DNA of 64,000 nucleotides, taken from contig NZ_VUMS01000004.1 in NCBI RefSeq assembly GCF_009696065.1, forward strand, positions 62,001-126,000. The letters are read 5' to 3'. The translations under genes and the position numbers were made by a program. The DNA is from Oliverpabstia intestinalis (GTDB lineage: Bacteria > Bacillota > Clostridia > Lachnospirales > Lachnospiraceae). Positions 18,112-28,711 of this stretch are shown here, one piece after another (the first letter of the stretch is position 1; each line of letters begins with the position of its first letter). Under the pieces are notes generated by a model that saw only the letters and a program-made list of their open reading frames with translations, was not told the DNA's origin and did not search any database.

Positions 18112-20052
18112 ATGATTGAAAAAATGCAATTTGTAAGCATCACCGGACCAAAAGCCGATATTGACCGGGTGGTGGATCAGTATCTTTCCCGATACGAGAT
18201 CCATCTGGAAAATGCTCTTGCACAGCTGCAGACGTTAAAAACACTGACTCCTTATCTGCAGATCAATCCCTACAAAGGACTTCTGGCAAAAGCACTGGAA
18301 TATGAAAAGCTTTTGGACTCCGGAAACATCCAGAAGAATCTCACCATGACACTGGATGAAGCGGTCGCATTGATCGAATCCTTCGATCAACAGCTGACCC
18401 GAATCAACGAACAGAAAAAAGAACTGGAAGATCAGAAAAAAGAACTGGAAGAACTCCTGACACAGCTGGAACCCTTCCTCTCACTTGACTTTGATATTTC
18501 CCGTTTTCTGCAGTTCCGCTATATGACCTGCCGCTTTGGTCGTATCAGCAGGGAATATTACAACAAATTTGAAACGTATGTGTATGGCAGTGAAGAGACG
18601 CTCTTTTACCCCTGCCAGAAAAATGACCGGTATATCTGGGGCTTTTATTTCTGCCCGACCAAAGTGACTGACCGGATCGATGCAGTCTACGCATCCATGC
18701 ATTTTGAACAGCTGGATGTTCCCGAAAAGCTTTACGGCATTCCGTCTCAGGTACAGGCACAGTTAGCCGGACAGTTGCAACAGACAGAAAAAGAGCTGGC
18801 AAAACTGCAGGATACCATTGCCGAACTGCTGCAAAAGCAGGGTGAAAAGCTCTATGCAGCCACACGGAAACTGGAAAGTCAGTCCCGCAACTTTGATGTC
18901 CGCCGGCTTGCCGCCTGCACCAAAGAGGATAACCGGGAAGTCTTTTATATCCTGTGCGGCTGGATGTCTGTCACAGATGCCACAGCTTTTCAGAAAGAAA
19001 TCGCGGATGATCAGAATCTCTACTGTTTCGTAGAGACAGATCCGTATTCCACAGCACACGGCGAACCGCCGACCAAGTTAAAGAATCCGAAGATCTTCCG
19101 TCCCTTTGAAATGTTTGTGAAAATGTACGGTCTGCCGTCCTATCACGAGATGGATCCTACGATCTTCGTGGCACTGACCTATATGTTTATCTTCGGTGCG
19201 ATGTTCGGTGATGCCGGTCAGGGAGCCTGCCTGGTGATCGGCGGATTTCTTCTATATAAGTTTAAGAAGATGGATCTGGCGGCCATTATCGGCACTGCAG
19301 GTATTTTCTCCACTTTCTTCGGTCTGATGTTCGGCAGCATCTTCGGTTTTGAAGATGTGATCCCCGCGCTCTGGCTGCGTCCAGTGGAGGCGATGTCCAA
19401 TCTGCCGTTCCTTGGTACGTTAAATACGGTATTTGTCGTTGCAATCGCTTTCGGTATGTTCCTGATCCTGATTACAATGATCTTTCATATTATTAATGCC
19501 GTTCGCATGAAAGATGTAGAAGGCATCTGGTTTGACCAGAATGCTATGGCAGGACTGGTGTTCTACGGTTCCCTGGTTGCTGTGATCTTCCTGTTTATGA
19601 CAGGTCACACCCTTCCCGCGGGTGCGGTTCTCGGCGTGATGTTCGGTATTCCGTTAGTGATCATTATGCTGAAGGAGCCTCTGGCAAGAATGGTGAAAAA
19701 AGAAAGTCCCGTCATCGAAGGAAGTAAGGGCATGTATTTTGTACAGAGCTTTTTTGAACTCTTCGAAGTCATGTTAAGTTATCTGTCCAACACCCTTTCT
19801 TTCGTCCGTATCGGCGCTTTCGCCGTCAGCCATGCCGCTATGATGGAAGTCGTACTGATGCTTGCCGGTGCAGAAGCCGGAAGCCCGAACTGGATCGTCG
19901 TGATCCTCGGCAATATTTTCGTTACCGCGATGGAAGGCCTGATCGTAGCTATCCAGGTTCTCCGTCTGGAATATTATGAGATGTTCAGCCGTTTCTATAA
20001 AGGAAACGGAAGAGCTTTTCAGCCATTTTTAAAAAAATCCAAAAATAAATAA
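18112..20052 (+). CDS. V/A-type ATPase subunit I (a-type, membrane stator)
   Basis: 646 residues. The N-terminal half (1 to about 335) is cytosolic with long coiled coils (Gln/Lys/Glu-rich around residues 100-125 and 215-250). The C-terminal half carries about seven membrane helices, with YMFIFGAMFGDAGQG and the buried-Arg helix TLSFVRIGAFAVSHAAM. GGGGGA precedes the ATG at 18112; the longer frame from 18028 overlaps subunit C and lacks a ribosome site. Confidence 0.95.
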   Translation: MIEKMQFVSITGPKADIDRVVDQYLSRYEIHLENALAQLQTLKTLTPYLQINPYKGLLAKALEYEKLLDSGNIQKNLTMTLDEAVALIESFDQQLTRINEQKKELEDQKKELEELLTQLEPFLSLDFDISRFLQFRYMTCRFGRISREYYNKFETYVYGSEETLFYPCQKNDRYIWGFYFCPTKVTDRIDAVYASMHFEQLDVPEKLYGIPSQVQAQLAGQLQQTEKELAKLQDTIAELLQKQGEKLYAATRKLESQSRNFDVRRLAACTKEDNREVFYILCGWMSVTDATAFQKEIADDQNLYCFVETDPYSTAHGEPPTKLKNPKIFRPFEMFVKMYGLPSYHEMDPTIFVALTYMFIFGAMFGDAGQGACLVIGGFLLYKFKKMDLAAIIGTAGIFSTFFGLMFGSIFGFEDVIPALWLRPVEAMSNLPFLGTLNTVFVVAIAFGMFLILITMIFHIINAVRMKDVEGIWFDQNAMAGLVFYGSLVAVIFLFMTGHTLPAGAVLGVMFGIPLVIIMLKEPLARMVKKESPVIEGSKGMYFVQSFFELFEVMLSYLSNTLSFVRIGAFAVSHAAMMEVVLMLAGAEAGSPNWIVVILGNIFVTAMEGLIVAIQVLRLEYYEMFSRFYKGNGRAFQPFLKKSKNK

Positions 20053-20068
20053 GCAGGAGGATATTATT

Positions 20069-20503
20069 ATGTCAACTATTATCGAAATTCTTACCGCCGC
20101 AGCACTGATTCTCAGCATCATCATCCCGGGAGGCGCATTTCTTCTGGGTGAGAGAAACAAAAAACGTTACAAAAAGTCTCTGGCAGTCAACTGTTTCTTC
20201 TTCTTTGGCACACTCCTTGTAGGAACCATCGCCATGTTCGCCGGTGCGCAGAACGTACAGGCTGCTACTGACGCAGCCGGAAGTGGTCTTGCAACCGGTC
20301 TTGGTTATCTCGGTGCCGCTCTCGTAACCGGCCTGTCCGGTATCGGTTCCGGTATCGCCGTAGCAAGTTCTGCAAGTGCAGCCCTGGGTGCTATCAGCGA
20401 AGACGGTTCCCTGTTCGGTAAATCCATGATCTTCGTAGCCATGGCAGAAGGTATTGCTCTGTATGGTCTGATCATTTCCTTCATGATCTTAGGTAAACTT
20501 TAA
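20069..20503 (+). CDS. V/A-type ATPase subunit K (c-ring proteolipid)
   Basis: 144 residues with four hydrophobic segments. The ion-carrying Glu is in FVAMAEGIALYGLIIS. The pore-helix segment GLSGIGSGIAVASSASAALG has no Gln at the place of the Na+-ligand Gln110 of Enterococcus hirae NtpK, so Na+ specificity cannot be assumed (inference). AGGAGG lies upstream. Confidence 0.93.
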   Translation: MSTIIEILTAAALILSIIIPGGAFLLGERNKKRYKKSLAVNCFFFFGTLLVGTIAMFAGAQNVQAATDAAGSGLATGLGYLGAALVTGLSGIGSGIAVASSASAALGAISEDGSLFGKSMIFVAMAEGIALYGLIISFMILGKL

Positions 20504-20526
20504 TCCTTACAAAGAGGTTTTGCTTT

Positions 20527-20835
20527 ATGAAAATGTATCTGATCAGTGACAACATCGACACCCAGACGGGCATGCGGCTCGCCGGGGTGGACGGTGTGGT
20601 GGTGCACGAAAGAGAAGAACTGCGCACCGCTCTGGAAACGGCTCTGGCTGATAAAGAAATCGGGATTCTTCTGCTTACAGAAAAGTTCGGCAGAGAATTC
20701 CCGGAAATTGTGGATGAGGTGAAACTCCATCACAAGGTACCTCTGATCGTGGAGATCCCCGACCGTCACGGTACCGGCCGGAAACCGGATTTTATCACCT
20801 CTTATGTCAACGAAGCCATTGGACTAAAACTATAA
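20527..20835 (+). CDS. V/A-type ATPase subunit F
   Basis: 102-residue central-stalk regulator with the Rossmann-like start MKMYLISDNIDTQTGMRLAG and IGILLLTEKFGRE. The C-terminal helix ITSYVNEAIGLKL is typical. AGAGG precedes the ATG. Confidence 0.92.
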   Translation: MKMYLISDNIDTQTGMRLAGVDGVVVHEREELRTALETALADKEIGILLLTEKFGREFPEIVDEVKLHHKVPLIVEIPDRHGTGRKPDFITSYVNEAIGLKL

Positions 20836-20854
20836 ATCAAAGAGGGTGAATACA

Positions 20855-21442
20855 TTGACTATCGAAGAAAAATTACAGCATTTTTATACAGCCTCCATCG
20901 ACAGTGCCATGCAGGAGGCACAGCAGGTGCAGACACAGCATCAGGAAGCCCTGGATAAGATTTTCCAGGAACATAAAGAGACCAAAGAACGGCAGATTCA
21001 GTCTCATATTCAGGCGGAAACCGACAATCTCAAACGCGAAATCAACAAAACCGTCTCTGCCAGACAGCTGGAATACCGCCGTCTTCTTTCCGATAAGACC
21101 GAAGAGATCAAGCAGCAGCTGTTTCACGATGTGGCGGAGCGTCTTGCACAGTTTCGCTCCACACCGGAATATCTGGAATATCTCTCCCAGCGGATCCAGG
21201 AAGCCCGCGACTTTGCCGGAGAAGATGCCCTTGTGGTTTATCTTGATCCCGCAGACCAGAACTGGATCCCGGAACTTGCCGCACGCTTCGGCTTTGCCCC
21301 GGTAGTATCCAGAGAAGCTTTCATGGGCGGTATGCGCGCCGTGATCCACTCCAAAAATATATTGATAGACAACTCATTTGCTACTTTACTCAGGGAAGCA
21401 AAAGAAGAATTTGTCTTTGCCGGAGGTATGACAGATGAATAA
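20855..21442 (+). CDS. V/A-type ATPase subunit E (probable TTG start)
   Basis: Peripheral-stalk subunit: long Gln/Glu/Lys coiled coil (residues 15-105) and a C-terminal globular head (ALVVYLDPADQNW, GGMRAVIHSKNILIDNSF). No ATG is available. The TTG at 20855 has AGAGGG eight bases upstream and gives 195 residues. The GTG at 20846 overlaps that ribosome site and is less likely. The 3' end overlaps subunit A by 8 bases. Confidence 0.9.
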   Translation: MTIEEKLQHFYTASIDSAMQEAQQVQTQHQEALDKIFQEHKETKERQIQSHIQAETDNLKREINKTVSARQLEYRRLLSDKTEEIKQQLFHDVAERLAQFRSTPEYLEYLSQRIQEARDFAGEDALVVYLDPADQNWIPELAARFGFAPVVSREAFMGGMRAVIHSKNILIDNSFATLLREAKEEFVFAGGMTDE

Positions 21443-23201
21443 AAAAGGAATCATTTATGGAATCAACGGACCAGTTATTTACCTGAAGGGAAATACTGGT
21501 CTTCGTATGTCTGAGATGGTACATGTGGGTGAGGAGCATCTGGTAGGGGAAGTCATCTCCCTGTCAAAGAAAGCCACCACTGTACAGGTCTTCGAGGAGA
21601 CCACCGGTCTGAAACCCGGCGCGGAAGTTGTGGGAACCGGTGATGCCATCTCCGTAACACTGGGACCTGGAATCCTGAACAACATTTTCGACGGTATCGA
21701 GCGTCCGCTAAGTGAGATTGCTGCCCGCTCCGGCAAATATATCACCCGTGGTGTCAGCGTCGATTCTCTGGATACCTCCAAAAAATGGAATGTTCATGTA
21801 ACCGTATCCGAGGGCGATCATGTAACCGGAGGAACCGTCATCGCGGAAACCCAGGAAACCGCAAGTATCCTTCATCGATCCATGGTTCCTCCGGATGTGG
21901 AGGGAACTGTTATCAAAGCAGCCCCTGATGGTGCTTACACGATCGTGGATCCGATCGTCACACTGGAACTTGCCGACGGAACCACAAAGGAACTCTCCCT
22001 GTGCCAGAAATGGCCGATCCGTGTTCCCCGTCCGACCAAAAGACGTTTCCCGGCATCCAGGCCGCTGATCACAGGTCAGCGTATCCTGGATACCATGTTC
22101 CCGATCGCAAAAGGCGGCACCGCCGCTGTTCCCGGTGGTTTCGGTACCGGAAAAACCATGACCCAGCACCAGATCGCCAAGTGGTCCGATGCAGATATCA
22201 TCATCTATATCGGCTGCGGTGAACGTGGAAACGAGATGACTCAGGTACTGGAGGAATTCGGAGAACTGGTGGATCCGAAGACCGGTCATCCCCTGATGAA
22301 TCGTACGGCCCTGATCGCGAATACCTCCAACATGCCGGTGGCTGCCCGTGAGGCTTCCATCTACACCGGTCTGACGCTGGCGGAATATTACCGTGATATG
22401 GGTTACGATGTGGCTATTATGGCAGACTCTACCTCCCGTTGGGCAGAAGCCCTCCGTGAACTCTCCGGCCGTCTGGAAGAGATGCCGGCAGAGGAAGGTT
22501 TCCCGGCTTATCTGGCTTCCCGTCTGTCTGCCTTCTATGAAAGAGCTGGCATGATGGAAAATCTTAACGGAACCGAAGGAAGCGTATCGATCATCGGGGC
22601 TGTATCCCCGCAGGGCGGTGATTTCTCCGAACCGGTCACGATGAATACCAAACGTTTTGTCCGCTGCTTCTGGGGACTGGACAAGTCGCTGGCTTATGCA
22701 CGACATTTCCCGGCGATCCACTGGCTGACCAGTTACAGCGAATATCTGAACGATCTGGCACCATGGTACCAGGCCCATGTAAATAAAAACTTTATCGATC
22801 TCAGAAACCAGATCATGGCTCTTCTTAATACGGAAAGCAGCCTGATGGAAATCGTAAAACTGATCGGCAGTGACGTTCTTCCGGATGACCAGAAACTGAT
22901 CCTCGAGATCGCCCGTGTGATCCGTCTGGGATTCTTACAGCAGAACGCATTCCACGCAGATGACACCTGTGTCCCGCTGGAAAAACAGTATAAGATGATG
23001 GAAATCATTTTATATCTGTATAAAAAAGCAAAAGCCCTGGTAACCATGGGTATGCCTATGTCTGTCCTGAAAGAGGACAATATTTTCGAAAAGATCATCG
23101 CCATCAAATACGATGTGCCAAACGACAAACCGGAAATGTTTGACGATTATAAAAAAGCTGTTGATATCTTCTACGATAAAGTACTGGAAAAGAACGGATA
23201 A
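21435..23201 (+). CDS. V/A-type ATPase catalytic subunit A
   Basis: 588 residues, full length. It has an N-terminal beta barrel, the bulge domain unique to A subunits (about residues 110-190), and Walker A GGFGTGKT at residues 234-241. The catalytic Glu lies in [12 protein letters not shown]. Later [13 protein letters not shown] and [14 protein letters not shown] are family-typical. The start overlaps the end of subunit E. Confidence 0.97.
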   Translation: MNKKGIIYGINGPVIYLKGNTGLRMSEMVHVGEEHLVGEVISLSKKATTVQVFEETTGLKPGAEVVGTGDAISVTLGPGILNNIFDGIERPLSEIAARSGKYITRGVSVDSLDTSKKWNVHVTVSEGDHVTGGTVIAETQETASILHRSMVPPDVEGTVIKAAPDGAYTIVDPIVTLELADGTTKELSLCQKWPIRVPRPTKRRFPASRPLITGQRILDTMFPIAKGGTAAVPGGFGTGKTMTQHQIAKWSDADIIIYIGCGERGNEMTQVLEEFGELVDPKTGHPLMNRTALIANTSNMPVAAREASIYTGLTLAEYYRDMGYDVAIMADSTSRWAEALRELSGRLEEMPAEEGFPAYLASRLSAFYERAGMMENLNGTEGSVSIIGAVSPQGGDFSEPVTMNTKRFVRCFWGLDKSLAYARHFPAIHWLTSYSEYLNDLAPWYQAHVNKNFIDLRNQIMALLNTESSLMEIVKLIGSDVLPDDQKLILEIARVIRLGFLQQNAFHADDTCVPLEKQYKMMEIILYLYKKAKALVTMGMPMSVLKEDNIFEKIIAIKYDVPNDKPEMFDDYKKAVDIFYDKVLEKNG

Positions 23202-23214
23202 GGAGGATGGAAAT

Positions 23215-24642
23215 ATGGCAATTGAATATCTTGGCTTAAGTGAAATCAACGGTCCTCTGGTAGTTCTGGAGGGAGTAAAAAATGCAGCATATGAGGAAAT
23301 CGTAGAATTTACCATCGATGGAAAAGAAAAGAAACTGGGACGAATCGTGGAGGTCTATGAGGACAAAGCTGTGATCCAGGTTTTTGAGGGATCCGACAAT
23401 ATGTCTCTCGACAACACCCACACCCGTCTGACCGGGCATCCCATGGAAATCGGTCTTTCCGAGAAGATCCTGGGACGTACCTTCGACGGTATCGGCAACC
23501 CGATCGACGGTCTGGGACCGATCGTGGCAGACACCAAAGCAAATATCAACGGTCTGCCATTAAATCCGGTCACCCGTGAATATCCGCGTAACTATATCCG
23601 CACCGGCATCTCCGCCATCGACGGTCTGACAACCCTGATCCGCGGACAGAAGCTTCCGATTTTCTCCGGAAACGGTCTTCCCCATGACCAGCTTGCCGCA
23701 CAGATCGTACAGCAGGCTTCTCTTGGTGACAATACCGATGAAAAATTCGCCATCGTTTTTGCGGCGATGGGTGTCAAATATGACGTGGCTGAGTTCTTCC
23801 GCCGTACCTTCGAGGAAAGCGGTGTTTCTGACCACGTAGTCATGTATCTGAACCTGGCAAATGATCCGGTCGTTGAGCGACTGATCACTCCGAAAGTGGC
23901 ACTGACCGCCGCCGAATATCTGGCTTTTGAAAAAGGTATGCATATTCTGGTCATCCTCACCGATATCACTTCTTTCTGTGAGGCGATGCGAGAGGTATCT
24001 TCCTCCAAGGGTGAGATTCCTTCCCGTAAAGGTTATCCGGGTTACCTCTACAGTGAACTGGCCACCCTTTATGAGCGTGCCGGTATCGTACATGGCGGCA
24101 CCGGATCGGTTACGCAGATTCCGATCCTGACCATGCCAAACGACGATATCACCCACCCGATTCCTGACCTGACCGGGTATATCACCGAAGGTCAGATCGT
24201 TCTGGACCGACAGCTTCACGGACAGGCGATCTATCCACCGATCAACGTACTGCCGTCTCTGTCCCGTCTGATGAAGGATGGTATCGGTAAGGGATATACC
24301 AGAGAAGACCATCAGGACGTGGCAAACCAGCTGTTTTCCTGCTACGCAAAAGTAGGAGATGCCAGAGCACTTGCTTCCGTTATCGGTGAAGATGAACTCT
24401 CTCCGTTGGATAAGAAATATCTGATTTTCGGAAATGCTTTTGAACATGAATTTGTCGGTCAGGGACCGATGGAAAACCGTACGATCACAGAAACGCTGAA
24501 TATCGGCTGGAAACTGCTCGGTCTGCTTCCGAAAGAGGAACTTGACCGTATCGATACGAAGGTGCTGAATCAATATTATCAGCCGACCGACATTGATCTT
24601 GTGGAACAGGCTGTCGCTGACGCGAAGTCTATGATGGAATAA
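23215..24642 (+). CDS. V/A-type ATPase regulatory subunit B
   Basis: 475 residues from the ATG at 23215 (AGGAGG upstream). The upstream in-frame ATG at 23113 lies inside subunit A. Nucleotide-site segment without a canonical P-loop ([15 protein letters not shown]), as expected for B subunits, then [31 protein letters not shown] and [12 protein letters not shown]. It packs with A to form the hexamer head. Confidence 0.97.
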   Translation: MAIEYLGLSEINGPLVVLEGVKNAAYEEIVEFTIDGKEKKLGRIVEVYEDKAVIQVFEGSDNMSLDNTHTRLTGHPMEIGLSEKILGRTFDGIGNPIDGLGPIVADTKANINGLPLNPVTREYPRNYIRTGISAIDGLTTLIRGQKLPIFSGNGLPHDQLAAQIVQQASLGDNTDEKFAIVFAAMGVKYDVAEFFRRTFEESGVSDHVVMYLNLANDPVVERLITPKVALTAAEYLAFEKGMHILVILTDITSFCEAMREVSSSKGEIPSRKGYPGYLYSELATLYERAGIVHGGTGSVTQIPILTMPNDDITHPIPDLTGYITEGQIVLDRQLHGQAIYPPINVLPSLSRLMKDGIGKGYTREDHQDVANQLFSCYAKVGDARALASVIGEDELSPLDKKYLIFGNAFEHEFVGQGPMENRTITETLNIGWKLLGLLPKEELDRIDTKVLNQYYQPTDIDLVEQAVADAKSMME

Positions 24643-24655
24643 AAGGGGGGTTTTT

Positions 24656-25279
24656 ATGGATCCAAATACCTTCCCTACCAAGGGAAATCTGATCCTTGCC
24701 AAGAATTCTCTGGCTCTTTCTCTCCAGGGATTTGACCTGATGGATAAGAAGCGAAATATTCTGATCCGTGAAATGATGAACCTGATTGATGAGGCGAAGG
24801 GTATCCAGTCGCAGATCGATGTGACCTTCCGTGAGGCGTATGCGGCGTTGCAGAGGGCAAATATGGAAATCGGTATTAATACCGTACAGACGATTTCTTA
24901 TACAGTTCCCATTGAGGATTCGATCCGTATCAAGACCAGAAGCATCATGGGTGCGGAGATTCCGTTGGTGGAATCGGAACCTTCCGGGGATGCCCCGACG
25001 TATGCGTTTTACAGTACGAAGGAGTCTCTGGATGCGGCTAAGCAGGCGTTTGAAAAGGTGAAGGAACTGACGATCCGACTTTCCATGGTGGAAAATGCAG
25101 CGTACCGGCTGGCAGCGAATATCAAGAAGACACAGAAGCGGGCAAACGCGCTGAAGAATATCACGATTCCTCATTACAAGCAGCTGACGAAGGATATCAG
25201 TAATGCGCTGGAGGAGAAGGAGAGAGAGGAATTTACGAGACTGAAAGTGATCAAGAGAATGAAAGGAGCCGGGGGCTGA
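24656..25279 (+). CDS. V/A-type ATPase subunit D (central shaft)
   Basis: 207 residues with two long helices: KGNLILAKNSLALSLQGFDL-M-D-K-K-R near the N-terminus and RRANALKNI-type ending (KRANALKNITIPHYKQL). AGGGGGG precedes the ATG. It is the last gene. Its final codons (K-G-A-G-G-stop) also form the 5' half of the operon terminator. Confidence 0.94.
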   Translation: MDPNTFPTKGNLILAKNSLALSLQGFDLMDKKRNILIREMMNLIDEAKGIQSQIDVTFREAYAALQRANMEIGINTVQTISYTVPIEDSIRIKTRSIMGAEIPLVESEPSGDAPTYAFYSTKESLDAAKQAFEKVKELTIRLSMVENAAYRLAANIKKTQKRANALKNITIPHYKQLTKDISNALEEKEREEFTRLKVIKRMKGAGG

Positions 25280-25298
25280 ACCCTGGCTTCTTTTTTTA
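25264..25298 (+). terminator. V-ATPase operon terminator overlapping the stop codon
   Basis: GAGCC.GGG pairs with CCC.GGCTTC across GCTGAA, followed by T7. The stop codon TGA is in the loop, so coding and terminator overlap. Confidence 0.8.
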
Positions 25299-25366
25299 AT
25301 TCCCGCAAATTGTTTGAAAATTCACTGCATTTTTTTTTACTATTTGACTATAAAAAAGTCAATAGT

Positions 25367-25537
25367 TTTTCCACACTCTTTTTGTCGAAACATCGATTTA
25401 TCACTTATTCACAAAACATTTGTTTCCTTTTTCGTTATGTAAATCACGGTTGTCCACATGAAAAAATGTGGATAAAGTGGATAACTTTGTGTATAACTTG
25501 ATTTTACGGCATTTCCAGTATTTTCCTATGTGGATAA
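25367..25537. other. Cluster of DnaA-box-like 9-mers in an AT-rich gap
   Basis: Two perfect DnaA boxes (TGTGGATAA at 25467-25475 and 25529-25537) and five one-mismatch boxes are found: TTTTCCACA 25367, TTATTCACA 25405, TTGTCCACA 25450, AGTGGATAA 25476 and TGTGTATAA 25488. The boxes at 25467 and 25476 abut. The surrounding 422-base gap (25280-25701) is strongly AT-rich and holds no gene. No dnaA or dnaN is near, so this is not called oriC; a DnaA-binding or titration site is the more careful reading. Confidence 0.6.
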
Positions 25538-25701
25538 CCGGAGTATAACTTTTTCACTATCCACCTTAATTGTGTGAATTTCAGACACAACTTAGTACTT
25601 TTTAACAAAAGCCCCTTTTTATCGCTGTTTTCACAGGTTTCTCAGCAGTATTTTCACATAGGACATACTCATGGTGATTTCCATATTCATTTCCGCTTCT
25701 G

Positions 25702-26625
25702 TTATCTTTTATACAGATCCTGCTGCGCAGAATTCACACAGTTTGCCCCGTCTGCAGCTGCTGTAATAATCTGGCGCAGTTCCTTGGTTCTGATATCTCC
25801 CGCTGCGTAGATACCCGACACATCGGTTCTTCCATCCTCGCCGGCTTTGATATATCCATGCTCATCCAAATCTACCAGTTCCTTTACAAACCCGGTATCC
25901 GGTACGGTTCCCACTGCAATAAAGACACCATCCACATCCAGCTGATACTCTTCTGCGGTCTTTGTCTGTTTCAGAGTTATCCACTGCACCTGCTGCTCTC
26001 CGCCAATTTTTTCCACCGTGGTATCCCAGATACAGGTAATATTGTGGAAATCTTTCAACGCATCCTGTAACACCTGTGCCGCCCGCAGCTGATCCCTCCG
26101 GTGAATCAGATACACCTGTTTACAGCCTCTCGCCAGGAAAATTGCATCTTCCACAGCCACATCCCCGCCGCCGACAACAGCCACTGTCTTATCTTTAAAG
26201 AACGCCCCGTCACAGGTTGCACAGTAAGAGACTCCCATCCCTGCCAGTTCTTCCTCACCGGGAACTTCCAGCTTCCGGTGAACTGCACCCGCCGCCAGAA
26301 TAACCGCCTTACCACGATAATCTGCCTTCTTTGTGTGCACGATCTTCCACTCTCCGTCCAGTGAAATTCCTTTCACCTTCCCTCTCGCAATCTCTACGCC
26401 AAGCCCGGTCACATGCTCCTTCAGCTTTTCTGCCAGTTCCAGTCCACTGATTCCCGGCATCCCCGGATAATTATCCACCTCATACGTATTCACGATCTGA
26501 CCGCCCTGAATAAAACCACTCTCCAGGATAACCACCTTCAACCCGGCACGTTTCCCATAAATCCCCGCCGTCAGCCCCGCCGGTCCAGAACCTACAATAA
26601 TCATATCATACACATTCTCACACAT
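25702..26625 (-). CDS. trxB: Thioredoxin reductase
   Basis: FAD/NADPH-dependent reductase, 307 residues from the ATG at 26625 (AAAGGAG upstream; the longer frame from 26709 is rejected). FAD-binding GSGPAG at residues 12-17, redox-active C-A-T-C at 135-138, NADPH-binding VGGGDVAVEDA, and the C-terminal FAD motif GIYAAGDIRTKELRQIITAA. No thioredoxin gene is adjacent. It is divergent from the DUF885 gene with 92 bases between. Confidence 0.95.
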   Translation of the reverse strand: MCENVYDMIIVGSGPAGLTAGIYGKRAGLKVVILESGFIQGGQIVNTYEVDNYPGMPGISGLELAEKLKEHVTGLGVEIARGKVKGISLDGEWKIVHTKKADYRGKAVILAAGAVHRKLEVPGEEELAGMGVSYCATCDGAFFKDKTVAVVGGGDVAVEDAIFLARGCKQVYLIHRRDQLRAAQVLQDALKDFHNITCIWDTTVEKIGGEQQVQWITLKQTKTAEEYQLDVDGVFIAVGTVPDTGFVKELVDLDEHGYIKAGEDGRTDVSGIYAAGDIRTKELRQIITAAADGANCVNSAQQDLYKR

Positions 26626-26717
26626 ACACTTCGTCTCCTTTCTGTCTGAAACAACTATAACATATTTTGGCATTGATTCCCATACACTGATAGTAATTCC
26701 CGCCCTCATGGAGTCCT

Positions 26718-28574
26718 ATGCATAATCCGAAACTTTCCAAAAAATTCTTCATCCCCCTTCTGTTTCTGATCTGTTTTCTGACCTTTCTTGTGGTGCGCAC
26801 GCTTACCTACTCCTACTTCATCAACCGCCGCTTCCGCGCCTGTACCAACACCATCTTTACCACCGACATATCCGGCAATCCGCTTAACCTTCACTACACA
26901 CTTGCCTACCCTGAATCCTCCGGCATCAAAGATTATTCCCTCTCTCTCGGAACCTTCGATCCCACACAGCTCTCCGGTCAGAAGATTCTCCTTGAAAACA
27001 GACGAACCATGATAAATGCCTTTCCCGCCAGAGATCTCAGTCCCGATAACCGGCTGACTCAGCAGATTCTCTCTCTTTACTACGAAACACAGCTTCTTCC
27101 TGCCAGACAATATCTTCTGGATGAAGCCCTAAGTCCCTCCCTCGGGACCCAGGCTCAACTCCCCATTCTTCTCGCAGAATACACTTTTCGAAAAGAAGAC
27201 GATGTCCGGAATTACCTGAAGCTTCTTACGTCTGTGGACAGCTATCTCGAAAGCATCCTTTCTTTTGAAAAACTGAAAGCACAAAACGGTACTTTCATGA
27301 GTGATGCCACTGCAGACCGCATCATCAGTCAATGCAGCACATTTATCAAAGACCCGGACGATAATTACCTGGCCTCCGTCTTTTCCGAAAAGATCCAGTC
27401 TCTTTCCGGTATCTCTGAGCAAAAAAAAGCCGCCTATCAGAAACTGCACAACCAGATTCTCACCGGTCAGGTACTTCCTGCCTATCAGTCTCTGATCGAT
27501 GGTCTGTATCTGCTGAAAGGAAGCGGGAAGAATCCCGGAGGACTCTGTCAGTTCGCCGGTGGTAAAGTCTACTACGAATACCTGATCAAAAGCAGCTGCG
27601 GTATCTACGACACCGTACCTGAGATCCAGTCCCGCCTGATTCACCAGTTTCAGACCGATCTCTCCCTTGCCACAAAACTTATGGGAAGCAGCACTGCCAC
27701 ACCGACCTTCGCAAAGGATGTATTTCTTCCGATATCCAAAGCGCAAACCGGGACACTCTCCGGGATATTCTCATTTTCTGCCGGGCTGATCGATGCTGCT
27801 TCCGGGCTTTCCTTTACTTCTACACCCTCTGCCGCCGAAACTTCTCCCGAACAGATTCTGGAAGATCTGCAAAAACAGATACAGACCGATTTTCCGGCTG
27901 TTCCTTCCACCTCCTACGAAGTCAAATATGTGCATCCGGATCTGGAGGAACATCTGAGTCCGGCATTTTATCTGACACCACCCATAGACACTTTAAGTCC
28001 CAATGACATTTACATTAACCGACACGCAAATATGAGTGGTCTGGAACTATATACCACTCTGGCGCACGAAGGATTTCCGGGTCATCTTTATCAGACAATC
28101 ACATTCGCTTCTTCCGCCCCGGATCCCGTCCGATACCTTCCGGCCATGGGTGGTTACGTGGAAGGATGGGCAACTTATGCAGAATCCTTTGCCTATACTT
28201 ATTATCAGCCCGATTCCACCGACGGACAGCTTGCCTGGCTTAACCGCTCTCTGAATCTTTGTATGATGTCTCTTCTCGATACCGTAATCCACTATAACGG
28301 CTGGAATCAGGAACGCTGCGCCACCTTCCTGTCGCAGCTGGGGATTACAGACAACACCATTCAGAAAGAGATCTACCAGGTGATCGTGGAAGATCCCGCC
28401 AATTACCTGAAATATTACCTTGGCTATCTGCAGTTTCTTGATCTGCAACAGGAAGTCCGTGAACTTGCCGGTGACACCTTTCATCTTCACAGTTTTCATC
28501 AAAAGGTACTCTCTGCCGGTCCCTGCCAGTTCCCGATTCTGAAGCAATGGATACTCACTCAATATAAAACCTGA
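26718..28574 (+). CDS. DUF885-family membrane-anchored putative metallopeptidase
   Basis: 618 residues. An uncleaved signal anchor (residues 9-28, FFIPLLFLICFLTFLVV) puts the rest outside the cell. The family's metal-site signature H-E-G-F-P-G-H is at residues 450-456, preceded by LYTTLA, and a third ligand candidate Glu lies in YVEGWATYAE about 30 residues later. This is the DUF885 layout, predicted to be a zinc peptidase; the substrate is unknown. GGAG stands 4 bases before the ATG. It may share its direction, but probably not its transcript, with the lipoprotein 137 bases downstream. Confidence 0.85.
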   Translation: MHNPKLSKKFFIPLLFLICFLTFLVVRTLTYSYFINRRFRACTNTIFTTDISGNPLNLHYTLAYPESSGIKDYSLSLGTFDPTQLSGQKILLENRRTMINAFPARDLSPDNRLTQQILSLYYETQLLPARQYLLDEALSPSLGTQAQLPILLAEYTFRKEDDVRNYLKLLTSVDSYLESILSFEKLKAQNGTFMSDATADRIISQCSTFIKDPDDNYLASVFSEKIQSLSGISEQKKAAYQKLHNQILTGQVLPAYQSLIDGLYLLKGSGKNPGGLCQFAGGKVYYEYLIKSSCGIYDTVPEIQSRLIHQFQTDLSLATKLMGSSTATPTFAKDVFLPISKAQTGTLSGIFSFSAGLIDAASGLSFTSTPSAAETSPEQILEDLQKQIQTDFPAVPSTSYEVKYVHPDLEEHLSPAFYLTPPIDTLSPNDIYINRHANMSGLELYTTLAHEGFPGHLYQTITFASSAPDPVRYLPAMGGYVEGWATYAESFAYTYYQPDSTDGQLAWLNRSLNLCMMSLLDTVIHYNGWNQERCATFLSQLGITDNTIQKEIYQVIVEDPANYLKYYLGYLQFLDLQQEVRELAGDTFHLHSFHQKVLSAGPCQFPILKQWILTQYKT

Positions 28575-28711
28575 TGCATTCTTCCCCAAAAAATGCTATA
28601 CTAAAACCAGTCATCATATCCTCCCGGAATTTTTCTGTATCTGATTTCTGAAAAAGTGCAGAAAGACTCCGGGAATACATAACAGAGGAAAGGAGTTTAC
28701 AGGCGATACAA

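Noticed and set aside
21708-22778. 356-codon minus-strand open frame
   Set aside because: Shadow of V-ATPase subunit A.
23560-24702. 380-codon minus-strand open frame
   Set aside because: Shadow of V-ATPase subunit B, which is strongly conserved and full length.
25280-25701. Chromosomal origin of replication
   Set aside because: DnaA boxes are present, but there is no dnaA, dnaN, rpmH or gyr gene around and no defined unwinding element could be shown.
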